Shown here piece after piece: positions 1-11,039 of a stretch of 64,000 nucleotides of DNA. How positions within the stretch are numbered: the stretch's first letter is position 1; every line of letters starts with the position of its first letter. The stretch spans positions 29,900 to 93,899 of the forward strand of contig JADDOH010002020.1 in assembly GCA_016648135.1 (NCBI GenBank). The letters run 5' to 3'. The position numbers and the translations under genes are program-made. The notes beneath the pieces were generated by a model. It was not told the DNA's origin. It was given only the letters and a program-made list of their open reading frames with translations, and ran no database searches. The stretch is from Agrypnia vestita (Eukaryota; Arthropoda; Insecta; Trichoptera; Phryganeidae).

Positions 1-238
1 TTTGGAATCACGTTCTTGCAAAGACTACACACCAGAAACGGGAATTGGAACTGATAAAAATTGTCTCGAGACTGGAGATTTCTACCATCCCGAAAACTGT
101 CTTTACTACAAAAAGTGCACGAAGAATGACTTCCCAGTAACTAAAGATTGCAATAGCCCATTTTTAGATAGTCCATGGTACTTTGACCACAGGGCAAAAA
201 AATGTGTTGAGTTCAGTTGTGCCGATTTGACAGAATAG
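1..238 (+). CDS. Peritrophin-like protein, copy A (3' end only)
   Basis: Only the end of exon 2 lies in the window. The frame enters at base 2 and stops at TAG 236-238. The 78 visible residues hold the tail of the third Cys-rich unit and a complete fourth CBM14 (chitin-binding type 2, peritrophin-A) unit with spacing C-x11-C-x5-C-x10-C-x17-C-x4-C and the usual YFD before the last two cysteines. The family binds chitin outside the cell; that role is inferred here. It is the inverted partner of copy 2 (9451-11719). Flanks match closely, but the fourth unit differs at about nine residues. Signal peptide and promoter are outside the window, so I cannot say whether the gene is intact. Confidence 0.85.
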   Translation, partial: LESRSCKDYTPETGIGTDKNCLETGDFYHPENCLYYKKCTKNDFPVTKDCNSPFLDSPWYFDHRAKKCVEFSCADLTE

Positions 239-538
239 GAGGATGTTTGTAGCGGATCCAATTGGTTTTATCGTTGGACCAAAAGTCTGTGGACATTTTG
301 AGGTGTCACGGAGTCCAATATAATGATTTACTTACATATATTTCATTAAACGTTATATTTGAACCGAAATTTACACAATATATCGAGTCGCTAATACCGC
401 TTCTGGCCTGTGTTGCACAAATCAGATTTTACAAAAAAGAAGGTTAACTTTTGGGATTTTTACGTTTTTTTTACAATATTAGGTTCGATTTACTTATAAG
501 TTAAAAATTTTCTAAGGTTTTCACGGCCACTCAGAATC
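239..538 (+). other. 3' flank of copy A
   Basis: Non-coding, AT-rich. It is matched by the flank of copy 2 (9152-9450, minus) and, more loosely, by the flank of gene 3 (17371-17580). No other gene or RNA is visible. Confidence 0.6.
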
Positions 539-652
539 TTCTGGTTTGTGTCTTCTGGGGTATTATGCCGTGTTTTTACGTCGTCGTCGGACGTAGGTCG
601 TAAAAAGGTCGTAAAAACACGGCATAACACCCCAGAAGACACAAACCAAAAG
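539..652. repeat. Long-hairpin MITE-like element
   Basis: Two arms of about 40 bp are near-perfect reverse complements (GGTTTGTGTCTTCTGGGG on the left, its complement on the right) around a short centre rich in CGTCGT. The gene 3 flank has no insert at the matching place (about 17540-17580). The same hairpin is at 9034-9151 in the right arm. Confidence 0.75.
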
Positions 653-892
653 ATACTGATAAGTCATACATGGCCCGCTTTTAGTATACTATAAATTTTT
701 TATTCGTACTTGAAAAAAACTGAAACTAAAATTTGCTTAGTAACACAGTCCACTAATGAGCTACATTATCAAATCATTTATCTAAATAATTTAGATGTTT
801 GTCACTTGTATTGAATATTTTTGTATTGCAATTAAAATGTATTTTATTTACTGATCACTTTCATTAAAAATAAATCGAAATATGCTATTTTT

Positions 893-1163
893 TACTCCCT
901 TTCTTTTAACTCGTAGCGTTTGCTTGTCTGTTGAATTTTTTTGGATCCATTTTTAACACTTTTCCTGTGATCCAATCGAGATAAAACTTTGCAGGAAGAC
1001 TCGTGGTGACGATTACAATGATCTAACAAATATTCTTTTAAAAAATGTAACAATTAAAGTATAATTTTGAGTTTTTAGAAATTGCAACGATTTATATATT
1101 GTTTAATTTTCGAACCCGACGCGTGGAGTAGGCGCGAAACCTGCTTCAATGAGAAAGGGAGTA
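893..1163 (+). mobile_element. MITE-like repeat with TACTCCCTTTCT termini
   Basis: It begins TACTCCCTTTCT and ends AGAAAGGGAGTA, an exact inverted terminus. Internal landmarks shared by all copies are AACTCGTAGCG, TTTGCAGGAAGACTCGTGG and GGCGCGAAACCTG. The gene 3 flank is uninterrupted at the matching site near 17800. Other copies: 8587-8859, 38055-38315, 43093-43353, 47511-47766, and partial at 54956 and 63799. Confidence 0.75.
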
Positions 1164-1712
1164 TAAAAAAAAACTTGATTTTGATGGGGCATTTTTTTTA
1201 TCTTATTAAAAATGTTTTGAAAATTAGCTTTTTAATGGAATTAAAAAAACACAGTTCATTAAATGATGTTTATTATATGCAGAGCAACAATTAAAATATT
1301 AGTTTTTCACCAATTTTTATGATTAATTTTAAATGAAATCTAACTAGAATCCTATCTAATTTTTTTCTCCGTATATTCTTGCCATATGAAATAAATCACT
1401 TTTTTATGTTTTTCAAATAGAAAATTATGTAACAATACTTTATATGCGTATTCTAAGAAGACGACAGATGGATTTGTCCACTGCGGTAATTGTGTTCTCA
1501 GAACATACATACAAACATTTTGTTTAAAATATATATTGGTCTAGGAAGAAGTTTAAAATTTAAAAATGAATATTATTATAAAAGGAATATAATTAATTAT
1601 ATATATAAACACTAAAAAAATATACCTTAATTCTCCACATTATAAATATAGAGGTATCATAACCAGTTGCGAAATCTATGTATGTTATTTCATGAAAAGG
1701 ACTACATACCGT
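1164..1712. other. AT-rich flank shared with copies 2 and 3
   Basis: Non-coding sequence that reappears inverted at 8041-8586 and directly after gene 3 (17800-18030, 19340-19440, then 21050-21130). It holds a recognisable block, TCCACTGCGGTAATTGTG, at about 1477. No gene is seen. Confidence 0.6.
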
Positions 1713-2389
1713 CCCATGATAGCCAAAACATCGTAACCGACAATTTTGCTCAAATAGCTTTTATTTGGTAGGTCGTAAGTCCGATTAACACCCAAAGACG
1801 TACTTTTCCATAAAAAAATAAATATTTAATTTCGTCTCTATGTTACATCTATAACATATCTTGACTGCATCATTAAAAGCACCCTAAACGGCTAAACGCA
1901 TCACCTCAATTTGATAATAACACAAAGTATTACATGCAATTTGGATTTTTTGCCCCTAGATATTTTATTGTAAGTCACAGCGACCTAAAATGTAGGATAG
2001 GCAAAACATCGTAAGGATCAAGTGTTCCTTGAGTTTATGACTTAGATCTTCGGTAACAGTAGTAAAGACTGGACGAACCCCGCAACGGTTTAAGGCAGAC
2101 CTTTAATACATACGCGTACAGTAATAATATAGTAAAGTGTATTATAATATAGTATAACATTAACAAAAAAGTTGCTTCAGAAAGTGCTAGCGACTCCACA
2201 TGGGGACAGTGTGAACTTATATTACAGTAGAATGTAAGCTTTCTATAATGTTTTTACGAGAATGGGACAAAGAACAACCATTTTTATCTCTGGGGTGATT
2301 CTGATAGAGAGCGTGGATGTAATGAAATTTCTAGTAATTAAATATTTGAAAATCCTAGAAAAAGAAAATCAATTTACCGACATTATGCC

Positions 2390-3026
2390 GTATACATTAT
2401 GCCGATAGTTGTGTCGACCAAAATCGGAATAGAGGTGTGCTTATCATATTTTATGAAAACAGCTACATTTATACAAGCAATAAAGATATCATTTTTACTT
2501 CTTGGTCATACAATGATGCCCGTCGATTCTATACATTTGACTATTGAAAGTTTTGTGATCTGGGCACCTTCAGAATAACCGACAATGATTTCAAATGCGA
2601 GAGATAATCCTGAAAATAAAATAATACTGATGACACATGATGAGTTTCGTGATTGGAATTCCTTTTCGCTGTCTTACTTGCCGACAAAACATAAAATAAA
2701 ATTTAACGAGCTTAGAAATGCGTCATTTAAAAAAAAAACTGTCCTGATATCGAAATGAAATATGGCTTTTTTGATGATAGCAGGATAGATATTATTGACA
2801 CAGAAAATATTATCAGATCCCACCCAAGTTCTTCAGTAATCAATTCTTTACCGGTACAACTGTACAAAGAAGACTTAAAATATCAAAAGCAAAATGTAAC
2901 GACCTGCATAAATTGTGTAAAAATGGCATGATTCCCAGAAGATTTCGCCGTGAATACCTGACACTTGACTTGACTAAAGTAGCTGATGTTTTAGCAGAAA
3001 CAAATGAGGATGATGCACAAGTATAG
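2390..3026 (+). pseudogene. Decayed DDE-type transposon ORF
   Basis: Broken reading frames read in order DQNRNRGVL, then GHTMMPVDSIHLTIESF, then VIWAPSE, and near the end KLCKNGMIPRRF and a final LDLTKVADVLAETNEDD before TAG 3024-3026. The QNRN and GHT-MPVDS-H-TIE motifs are typical of uncharacterised insect transposon proteins. Several stops and shifts separate the pieces, so it is not functional. The inverted copy at 6726-7370 is equally decayed. Confidence 0.5.
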
Positions 3027-3290
3027 CACTGTGTATTTGGTGTTAGTTAATAATGAGTCTCTATTTCATTTGCAACAAATTGTATAGCTATCATCCTCGT
3101 TTAATATTACCTTTCGTTAGTGTTTGAACAAAATTATTTCTTAGAATCGTACAGAAAAATAAAAACCTAAATTAATTCTTAAAATTATGCAGCATTTCTT
3201 TTCAATAGTTTTCTTATAAAAACTTAATTATTACCATGAAATAATATCAATAATTTTCATCAAACTGTATAGCTATCATCCTCATTGTAT

Positions 3291-3693
3291 GCGCTCGTTC
3301 AGATAAGCAAGTTCCACGCGATTGCAAATCGCGCGTTTTGAAACCGCAGATTTGTGTCATGTGTTCAGACAGCGGCGTTTAGGAAGCGATTGGTGTGCGC
3401 GAATAGCGTCAGTTTGAAAATGAAAGTCGACGAAGGGATATTATGTTTACTGTGTTTGCTCATAAAAGAAAAGAAAAGAAAAAGGCGGCATTGGGTGCAT
3501 CCAGTGTTAAGTGACCGACTCGTACATGGTCACTACGTAACATTATATCCCAAATTGAGAATGTTTGAGGAAATTTTTTTTGACTATTTTAGAATGTCAA
3601 TAAAATCTTTTGATGAACTAATTGAATTGATCAGGGAAGATATTTCGAGCTCGGTTCGAAACCGCGCGGTTCCCGTTGTGTCTCAATAAGCCC
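3291..3693 (+). mobile_element. PIF/Harbinger remnant
   Basis: Both ends are imperfect inverted copies of the terminus seen in the intact-ended element at 19904-20620 (GCGCTTGTTCAGACACAGCG). It contains a short coding remnant. The ~100-bp block before it (3107-3210) is repeated directly after it (3700-3830), so the insertion or its decay involved a local duplication. Confidence 0.6.
3354..3689 (+). pseudogene. HARBI1-like transposase, N-terminal fragment
   Basis: The 111-residue frame holds a basic stretch (KEKKRKRRHWVHPV) followed by a segment with YPKLRMFEEIFFDYFRM and SIKSFDELIEL. This matches the region before the DDE nuclease core of PIF/Harbinger transposases (HARBI1-like). The catalytic core is absent, and the frame runs straight into the element's right terminus, so this is an internally deleted remnant. 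Confidence 0.6.
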
Positions 3694-3911
3694 TATGTAT
3701 TACCTTTTATTAGTTTTTGAAGTAAATTGCTTCTTAGAATCATCCAGAAATACAAAAACCTACACTAATTCTTAAAATAATGTAGCATTTCTTTTCAATA
3801 GTTTTTATATAAATACAAGTTGTTGAACGTAAAACAATTAGATTGATAATGCCCTCATAAGGCAAAACGCAACTCATAAAAATTAAAAAAAGTAGAACTA
3901 AAAAACTAATA

Positions 3912-5193
3912 TTAGGTCCTTACATATGAAATTGGCTTTAGTATGGGAGGAACATAAAGCCGATTTTTTTATTATTATAATATATTTATTTAATCAAAGT
4001 ATGTACCATTGCTATCAATGCACTTTTGCCATCTCATAGTTAGTTCATCGATCCCTTTACTAAAAAAACCATTCGGACGGGAATCAATAAAATCTTTGAA
4101 GGCGGTTTGGACTGCCCCATCGGAGTTGAATTTTTTCCTTTGCAAGAAGTTATCCAAATTTCGAAAAAAAAATGGTAATCTGTTGGGGCAAGGTCTGAAG
4201 AGTACGGTGGATGTCTTAGACATTCCAATTGAAGCTCCTCTAATTTGGTAGCCGTCTGTTGTGCAGTGTGTGGTCTAGCGTTATCATGAAGCAGCAGTGG
4301 CCTAGAGCGATTAACCAGCCTCGGTTGTTTAGCAGCTCGCTTTTCCATCATGGTTTGCAGTTGCTGACAATAGACATCTGCCGTAATCGTCTGGCCAGAT
4401 TTAAGAAAGCTGTAGTGAACGACACCAGCACTAGTCCACCAAACGCTCACAAGTAACTTTTTTGGAGTCAATTTTCGCTTGGGGCATGGTTTGGCTGGTT
4501 CGGCAGGGTTCAGCCATTGCGATGAGCGCTTCCGATTATCGTACAGGATCCACTTTTCATCACAGGTAATGATTCGATTTAAAATCCCTTCATTATTGTG
4601 CCGGTTGAGTAATGCAACGCAGCAGTCAACGCGCGTTTGTTGATTTGCTTCACTCAATTCGTGAGGTACCCACCTTTCAAGCTTTTTCACCTTACCAATT
4701 TGCTTCAAGTGGATTAAAACAGTTTTATCACTAACAACGCAGCCTGCAGCTAACTCGGATGTGGTTTGCGATGGATCCGCTTCCACAATAGCCTTCAATT
4801 CTTCATTATCAACTTTGGTCTCCGGCCGTCCACGGGGCTTGTTCTGCAGGTCGAAATTTCCAGAACGAAAACGTTGGAACCATAAACGCACTGTGTTTTC
4901 TTTTGCGGCACCGTCGCCATACACATCATTAATCCTTCGAGCCGTTTCTGCAGCACTGGTGCCACGGTGGAACTCGTACTCGTAAATAACGCGATATTTC
5001 AAGTTTTTCATTTTGTAAACTGAGTAACGCAATGAAAAAAACAATTGAGGAAAAAACAAATGATTTATAATTTTCAAAACATAAATACATGAGTAAATAG
5101 CTGTATAAATTTGGATTTGGAATTCCTAACCAAAGAGAAGATATTTGAGATCAAATTTGCCAGTACGCCAAAATTTCATATGTAAGGACCTAA
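3912..5193 (-). mobile_element. mariner element 1
   Basis: Ends are inverted copies of TTAGGTCCTTACATATGAAA, flanked by a TA duplication (3910-3911, 5194-5195). Length is 1282 bp, normal for mariner. It lies inside the larger transposon at 1713-5470. A second full-length copy is at 18035-19317 and an end fragment at 57733-57966. Confidence 0.95.
3990..5011 (-). pseudogene. mariner transposase (SETMAR-like), C-terminal frameshift
   Basis: Start chosen at the Met of MKNLKYR (5011); the upstream Met at 5077 lies in the element's 5' leader. The N-terminal third is the paired helix-turn-helix DNA-binding region. The catalytic part shows TCDEKW, LLHDNARPH and DLAPTD, with 34 residues between the second and third Asp (D,D34D). 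An A-tract near 4163-4171 has nine A where copy 2 has seven. This shifts the frame just after DYHFF and replaces the last ~65 residues. Apart from this it reads through, so the insertion is fairly young. The PYSPD motif has become PYSSD. Confidence 0.85.
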
Positions 5194-5470
5194 TATTTTA
5201 ATTTCCATATGTGCACATTTCTTATGATGAGAAAAACATCGTAAGCGACAAAGGTATTGCCAAATAGCCTGGCAAAACAACGCAACCGCCATTTATCCCA
5301 AAAGCAGGGGGAATTAAACGATTTTTATAATGATAAGCGAAAGATATTAATTAAATAAATACTTGATATAAAATTTAGTTCATAAAGTATATTCCTTAAA
5401 AAATGAAAAGAAAAAATCTTCTCCTGTAAAATTTTGTTTTTGTTGGTTACGATGTTTTGCCTATCATGGA

Positions 5471-6190
5471 ACGATTATGTCTCTAGCATAGTCCTTTCAA
5501 ATATATGGAAGGTTTCAATTTGGAACATAGAATATACGACTTTCAAAAATTTGATAATATGTAGATTTTCTTACAATGGAATTGGTGAACGTTTCATTGT
5601 AGAGTGATCACTTAAACCAGTTCACACAGTAAGCCCTAGGCCATCGCATAAAATACTTCTATACACGTTTCTCATATAAAAAACTTTTCTTGTTTTCTGT
5701 GAATTTTCCTATAATTTATCTTAATTAGAAAAGTTTCTGTTAAGTATTGGAAACGGTAGGCTGTCGAAACTCATATTCAAGCCATTTTCCTATACATCAA
5801 TAGCAAGTCCTAAAATTCTCTGTACATCAATAGCACGAAGTATGTTGGAATATTCATCAGTTATCTGGACACCTTACATCATATGTTGCAAGCATCGTTA
5901 GGGAGCAGAAAAAGTTTCTACGTATTTTGTCCTACAGAGCCGGTCAACAGTCTTTTTCAAAATTCACAATCTGGAGTCCCGACAGAAAATATCAGTTCTT
6001 GCAGTACTCCACAAGATTCCCAGTGGACTCTTGATTTTCTTTTTTTATTTCAATTAAAATTTCATGCTTAACCTTGAATAAGAAACCCGGAGTTCTCTAG
6101 AATAAATCAGTACCTACCCTAATAATGCTGGATATTTTTCTTCAATCATAAGAACACGCTAGGGTAAGTACCAAACACGTCGTACATATA
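5471..6190 (+). other. Flank block shared with 21130-22366
   Basis: AT-rich non-coding sequence that continues the copy A 3' flank beyond the transposon. It aligns over most of its length with 21130-21605 and 22268-22366 downstream of gene 3. A diverged inverted piece is at 26690-26885. No gene recognised. Confidence 0.6.
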
Positions 6191-6540
6191 ACATGTGTCG
6201 GGGTTACTCTATACATAGCCACGGTCCCGAACAGACCATCAACGTGCATAATATAGCCGCGGATTCATCAGCGGTCCATCTAGCAACACGAGGACGGCGA
6301 GGTCGGCTCCCCAGTACCACACGGCCGCAGGCACGCGCCGGGCATGGGCACGGGGCACGGGTGACATCAGAGGGCGTGAAGAATACTCCATGCTCACACG
6401 CGCCCCTCGGACAAGTAGGAATCCTTTGTTCGCGGATCATATAAAAAAGCCAAGACCAGTAGCTCACTACCCCACTTCGCTTCGTGGCTTCGAGAAGATT
6501 CGCCGAAGGCCCTGCATAAATTCTACTTCGATCTATTCGT
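6191..6540. other. GC-rich island with TATA-like box
   Basis: About 300 bp is strongly GC-rich (for example the run of GGGCATGGGCACGGGGCACG near 6340) in surroundings rich in A and T. TATAAAAAAG occurs at 6440-6449, with CCAGTAG roughly 15 bases downstream, like a small core promoter. The overlapping open frames on both strands show no protein family I know. It could be an inserted LTR or promoter fragment. It sits exactly between the shared flank block and the start of the right arm. Confidence 0.4.
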
Positions 6541-6725
6541 CATTATATATATAATATTGAAAAGAAATGCTGCAAATGTGTAGGTTTATGTATTTCTGCA
6601 TGATTTTAAGAAATAATTTTGTTCAAAGACTAACGAAAGGTAATACATGCAATGAGGAGGATAGCTATACAATTTGTTGCAAATGAAATAGAGACTCATT
6701 ATTAACTAACACCAAACACACAGTG

Positions 6726-7370
6726 CTATACTTGTGCATCATCCTCATTTGTTTCTGCTAAAACATCAGCTACTTTAGTCAAGTCAAGTGTCAGGTATTC
6801 ATGACGAAATCTTCTGGGAATTATGCCATTTTTACGCAATTTATGCAGGTCATTACATTTTGCTTTTGATATTTTAAGTATTCTTTGTACAGTTGTACCG
6901 GTAAAGAATTGATTACTGAAGAACTTGGGTGGGATCTGATAATATTTTATGTGTCAATAATATTTTAATATAATAATAATTAATAAAAGCCATATTTTAG
7001 TTCGATATCAGGACAGTTTTTTTTTAAATGACGCATTTCTAAGCTCGTTAAATTTTATTATATTTTTTGCCGGCAAGTAAGACAGCGAAAGGGAATTCCA
7101 ATCACGAAACTCAACATGCGTCATCAGTATTATTTTATTTTCAGGATTATCTCTCGCATTTGAAATCATTGTGGGTTATTCTGAAGGTGCCCAGATCATA
7201 AAACTTTCATAGTCAAATGATAGAATCGACGGGCATCATTGTATGACCAGGAAGTAAAAATGATATCTTTATTGCTTGTATAAATGTAGCTCTTTTCATA
7301 AAATATGATAAGCACAGCTCTATTCCGATTTTGGTCAACACAACTATCGGCATAATGTATACAGCATAAT
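6726..7370 (-). pseudogene. Decayed DDE-type transposon ORF, inverted copy
   Basis: Mirror copy of 2390-3026, with the same broken frames and the same terminal stop (complement of 6726-6728). Transposon terminus CCATGATAG is at 8013-8040. Not functional. Confidence 0.5.
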
Positions 7371-8586
7371 GTCGGTAAATTGATTTTCTTTTTCTAGGAT
7401 TTTCAAATATTTAATTACTAGAAATTTCGTTACATCCACGCTCTCTATCAGAATCACCCCAGAGATAAAAATGGTTGTTCTTTGTCCCATTCTCGTAAAA
7501 ACATTATAGAAAGCTTACTTTCTACTGTAATATAAGTTCACACTGTCCCCATGTGGAGTCGCTAGCACTTTCTGAACCAACTTTTTTGTTAATGTTATAG
7601 TATATTATAATACACTTTATTATATTATTACTGTACGCGTATGTATTAAAGGTCTGTCTTAAACCGTTGCGGGGTTCGTCCAGTCTTTACTACTGTTACC
7701 GAAGATCTAAGTCATAAACTCAAGGAACACTTGATCCTTACGATGTTTTGCCTATCCTACATTTTAGGTCGCTGTGACTTACAATAAAATATCTAGGGGC
7801 AAAAAATCCAAATTGCATGTAATACTTTGTGTTATTATCAAATTGAGGTGATGCGTTTAGCCGTTTAGGGTGCTTTTAATGATGCAGTCAAGATATGTTA
7901 TAGATGTAACATAGAGACGAAATTAAATATTTATTTTTTTATGGAAAAGTACGTCTTTGGGTGTTAATCGGACTTACGACCTACCAAATTAAAGCTATTG
8001 GAGCAAAATTGTCGGTTACGATGTTTTGGCTATCATGGGACGATATGTAGTCCTTTTCATGAAATAACATACATAGATTTCGCAACTGGTTATGATACCT
8101 CTATATTTATAATGTGGAGAATTAAGGTATATTTTTTAGTGTTTATATATATAATTAATTATATTCCTTTTATAATAATATTCATTTTTAAATTTTAAAC
8201 TTCTTCCTAGACCAATATATATTTTAAACAATATGTTTATATGTATGTTCTGAGAACACAATTACCGCAGTGGACAAATCCATCTGTCGTCTTCTTAGAA
8301 TACGCTTATAAAGTACTGTTACATAATTTTCTATTTGAAAAACATTAAAAAGTGATTTATTTCATATGGCAAGAATATACGGAGAAAAAAATTAGATAGG
8401 ACTCTAGTTAGATTTCATTTAAAATTAATCATAAAAATTGGTGAAAAACTAATATTTTAATTGTTGCTCTGCATATAATAAACATCATTTAATGAACTGT
8501 GTTTTTTTAATTCCATTAAAAAGCTAATTTTTAAAACATTTTTAATAAGAAAAAAAAAATGCCCCATAAAAACAAAGTTTATATTA

Positions 8587-8859
8587 TACTCCCTTTCTCA
8601 TTGAAGCAGGTTTCGCGCCTACTCCACGCGTCGTGTTCGAAAATTAAACAATATATAAATCGTTGCAATTTCTAAATACCCAAAATTATACTTAAATTGT
8701 TACATTTTTTTAAAAGAATATTTGTTAGATCATTGTAATCGTCACCACGAGTCTTCCTGCAAAGTTTCATCTCGATTGGATCACAGGAAAAGTGTTAAAA
8801 ATCGATCCAAAAAAAATTCGACAGACAAGCAAACGCTACGAGTTAAAAGAAAGGGAGTA
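8587..8859 (-). mobile_element. MITE-like repeat with TACTCCCTTTCT termini
   Basis: Mirror copy of 893-1163 in the right arm, both termini intact. Confidence 0.75.
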
Positions 8860-9033
8860 AAAAATAGCATATTTCGATATATTTTTAATGAAAGTGATCA
8901 GTGAATAAAATACATTTTAATCGCAATACAAAAATATTCAATACAAAAAACGGTGACAAACATCTAAATTATTTAGATAAATGATTTGATAATGAAGCTC
9001 ATTAGTGGACTGTGTTATTAAGCAAATTATCAG

Positions 9034-9151
9034 TATCTTTTGGTTTGTGTCTTCTGGGGTGTTATGCCGTGTTTTTACGACCTTTTTACGACCTACGTCC
9101 GACGATGACGTAAAAACACGGCATAATACCCCAGAAGACACAAACCAGAAG
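9034..9151. repeat. Long-hairpin MITE-like element
   Basis: Mirror copy of the hairpin at 539-652, able to fold on itself over about 40 bp. Confidence 0.75.
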
Positions 9152-10812
9152 ATTCTGTGTGGTCGTGAAAACCTTAGAAAATTCTTAACTTATAAGTAAA
9201 TCGAACCTAATATTGTAAAAAAAACGTAAAAATCCCAAAAGTTAACCTTCTTTTTTGTAAAATCTGATTTGTGCAACACAGGCCAGAAGCGGTATTAGCG
9301 ACTCGATATATTGTGTAAATTTCGGTTCAAATATAACGTTTAATGAAATATATGTAAGTAAATCATTATATTGGACTCCGTGACACCTCAAAATGTCCAC
9401 AGACTTTTGGTCCAACTATAAAACCAATTGGATCCGCTACAAACATCCTCCTATTCTGTCAAATCGGCACAACTGAACTCAACACATTTTTTTGCCCTGT
9501 GGTCGAAGTACTGTGGACTATCTAATATTGGGCTATAGCAATCAAAAGTTTTTGGGAAGTCATTCTTCGTGCACTTTTTGTAGTAAAGACAGTTTTCGGG
9601 ATCGTAGAAATATCCAGTCTCGAGACACTTATTATCAGTTCCAATTCCCGTTTCGGGTGTATAGTCTTTGCAAGAACGTGATTCCAAATCATACTCCATA
9701 ACTGTCGGACAGGAAAATACATTTGGGAAAAGTCCTTTTTGCGTTCCCTCTTGCTCGAGACACACAAAATACAAAGCTGGGTTGTTCAAGATAAGTCCAA
9801 CTTGGCCCAAAGTCGTGCACGGTTCAGCGATGACTGGACATTTGTTGTCGACCAATTTCTTGCGGCAGAAACTAGTCCTCGCATCAAAGTAAAAACCTTT
9901 GTCTACACACACTCGTTCTATAGATGCCCATCTTTTTTGCTTATCCTCATAGATGTCGGTTCAGTTGTCTGTTCAAATTCAGTTGTTTCCTGTGGTACAC
10001 ACATGTGATATTTCCTACAATTGAATGGGTCGGGGAACAGACCTTCTTGATGGCAAGTGAATTTGTAAATGCTTTTAGGGCAATCTGGGTTAGGTCCCGC
10101 GGTACAAGAAGCAGTCGTCAACGTCTGCAGACGGGTGGACCCCTCGGCGCATTCTTCTTTGAGCTCCTGGATATATTCTTCTCCTATCTGAATACAGTCG
10201 TAAAGTTTTTCGCAGCCATCGCACATGGGTCCCGGCTTGGTACACTTCTTTTCTGTTACATAGAAGTCCCTCTCCACAGAGTCAAACCTGTGTGTTCTAG
10301 ACTTGTGAACACCGTTGAGGGTAGCATGCTCGTACCCGGAAACCTGCAACATTAACATTTTTTACACATTAATGGTACACATACATTTACGAATTTACTT
10401 GGAGATTGGAGAAAATCACAAATGCTTAAAGCGAGAAACCCGTAACAATAGTCTTAAAAACAACCATTCACAGTCTAAAAATATTAATTTCTCGTTATAT
10501 TCAATTCATATTTGAATTGTTTGTTAATATTCATATAAATAACATAAGAGTAATAACATTTTACAATATTTAAATCACATAATTTGGAGTAGGTAATAAA
10601 AATTGGATTATTCTTAATCATGTGACATTGTTATAATCTGGAATAAATTGTGTTGAATAACACACCAATTGTATTTTATGTGAAACCTTTTAAATTGTTC
10701 TATCCAAATGTTTATATTCCATAACTGTACCTTAAGTATTTAAATTAGTTTATACGAGGAGTAAATAATCAACGGCAGTAATATCCAAAAAATAAAATAA
10801 ATATTTCGAATG

Positions 10813-10929
10813 CAGTCACCGAGGATTACTAATTTAAAATGTACTGAATTCCAGATTTTATGTATATATCCCTTCCAAAATCATATTTACTATAAATTGA
10901 TATGTGAAATTTGTCATCCTCGATGACTG
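10813..10929. mobile_element. MITE-like repeat with CAGTCAYCGAGGAT termini
   Basis: It starts CAGTCACCGAGGAT and ends ATCCTCGATGACTG, inverted to each other. Copies with the same ends are at 15907-16023, 38670-38821 and 43709-43860. Confidence 0.65.
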
Positions 10930-11039
10930 AATTCAATTTACATTCTTAAATAAAAATAATATAGTATATATTATTGAATCCTGAGTCAACTTATTCTAAA
11001 TCTAAATCCAACCAAAATCTGTGTGGTGAAATCTCTGGT

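Larger units (their letters stand above)
1..3208 (+). repeat. Left arm of large inverted repeat (palindrome 1)
   Basis: Base 1 onward matches the reverse complement of 9688 downward. The match continues through the 3' flank of copy A, a hairpin element, a MITE and the left end of a DNA transposon to about 3208, which pairs with 6555. Small indels break the match; for example about 70 bp next to the hairpin is missing from the right arm. The loop is about 3.35 kb. The true arm continues off the left edge of the window. Confidence 0.9.
1713..5470 (+). mobile_element. Unclassified DNA transposon with TIR CCATGATAGSCAAAACATCG
   Basis: The left terminus (1713-1738) and right terminus (5445-5470) are inverted copies of CCATGATAGSCAAAACATCG followed by TAACC. 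The flanks outside both ends join in the gene 3 flank near 21120-21135, which is therefore an empty site. Inside are a decayed transposase-like frame (2390-3026), a Harbinger remnant and a mariner. A partial inverted copy with only the left end is at 6555-8040. I do not recognise the superfamily. Confidence 0.65.
6555..9688 (-). repeat. Right arm of large inverted repeat (palindrome 1)
   Basis: Reverse-complement match to 1-3208. It carries the same decayed transposon end, MITE, hairpin and 3' gene flank in mirror order. Confidence 0.9.

Noticed and set aside
262..447. Small ORF after copy A
   Set aside because: Not kept in the inverted arm or the gene 3 flank.
4009..4456. Plus-strand frames across mariner 1
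   Set aside because: Shadows of the transposase on the minus strand.
6193..6467. Long overlapping frames on both strands
   Set aside because: They arise from GC-rich composition; no domain, splice or conservation support.
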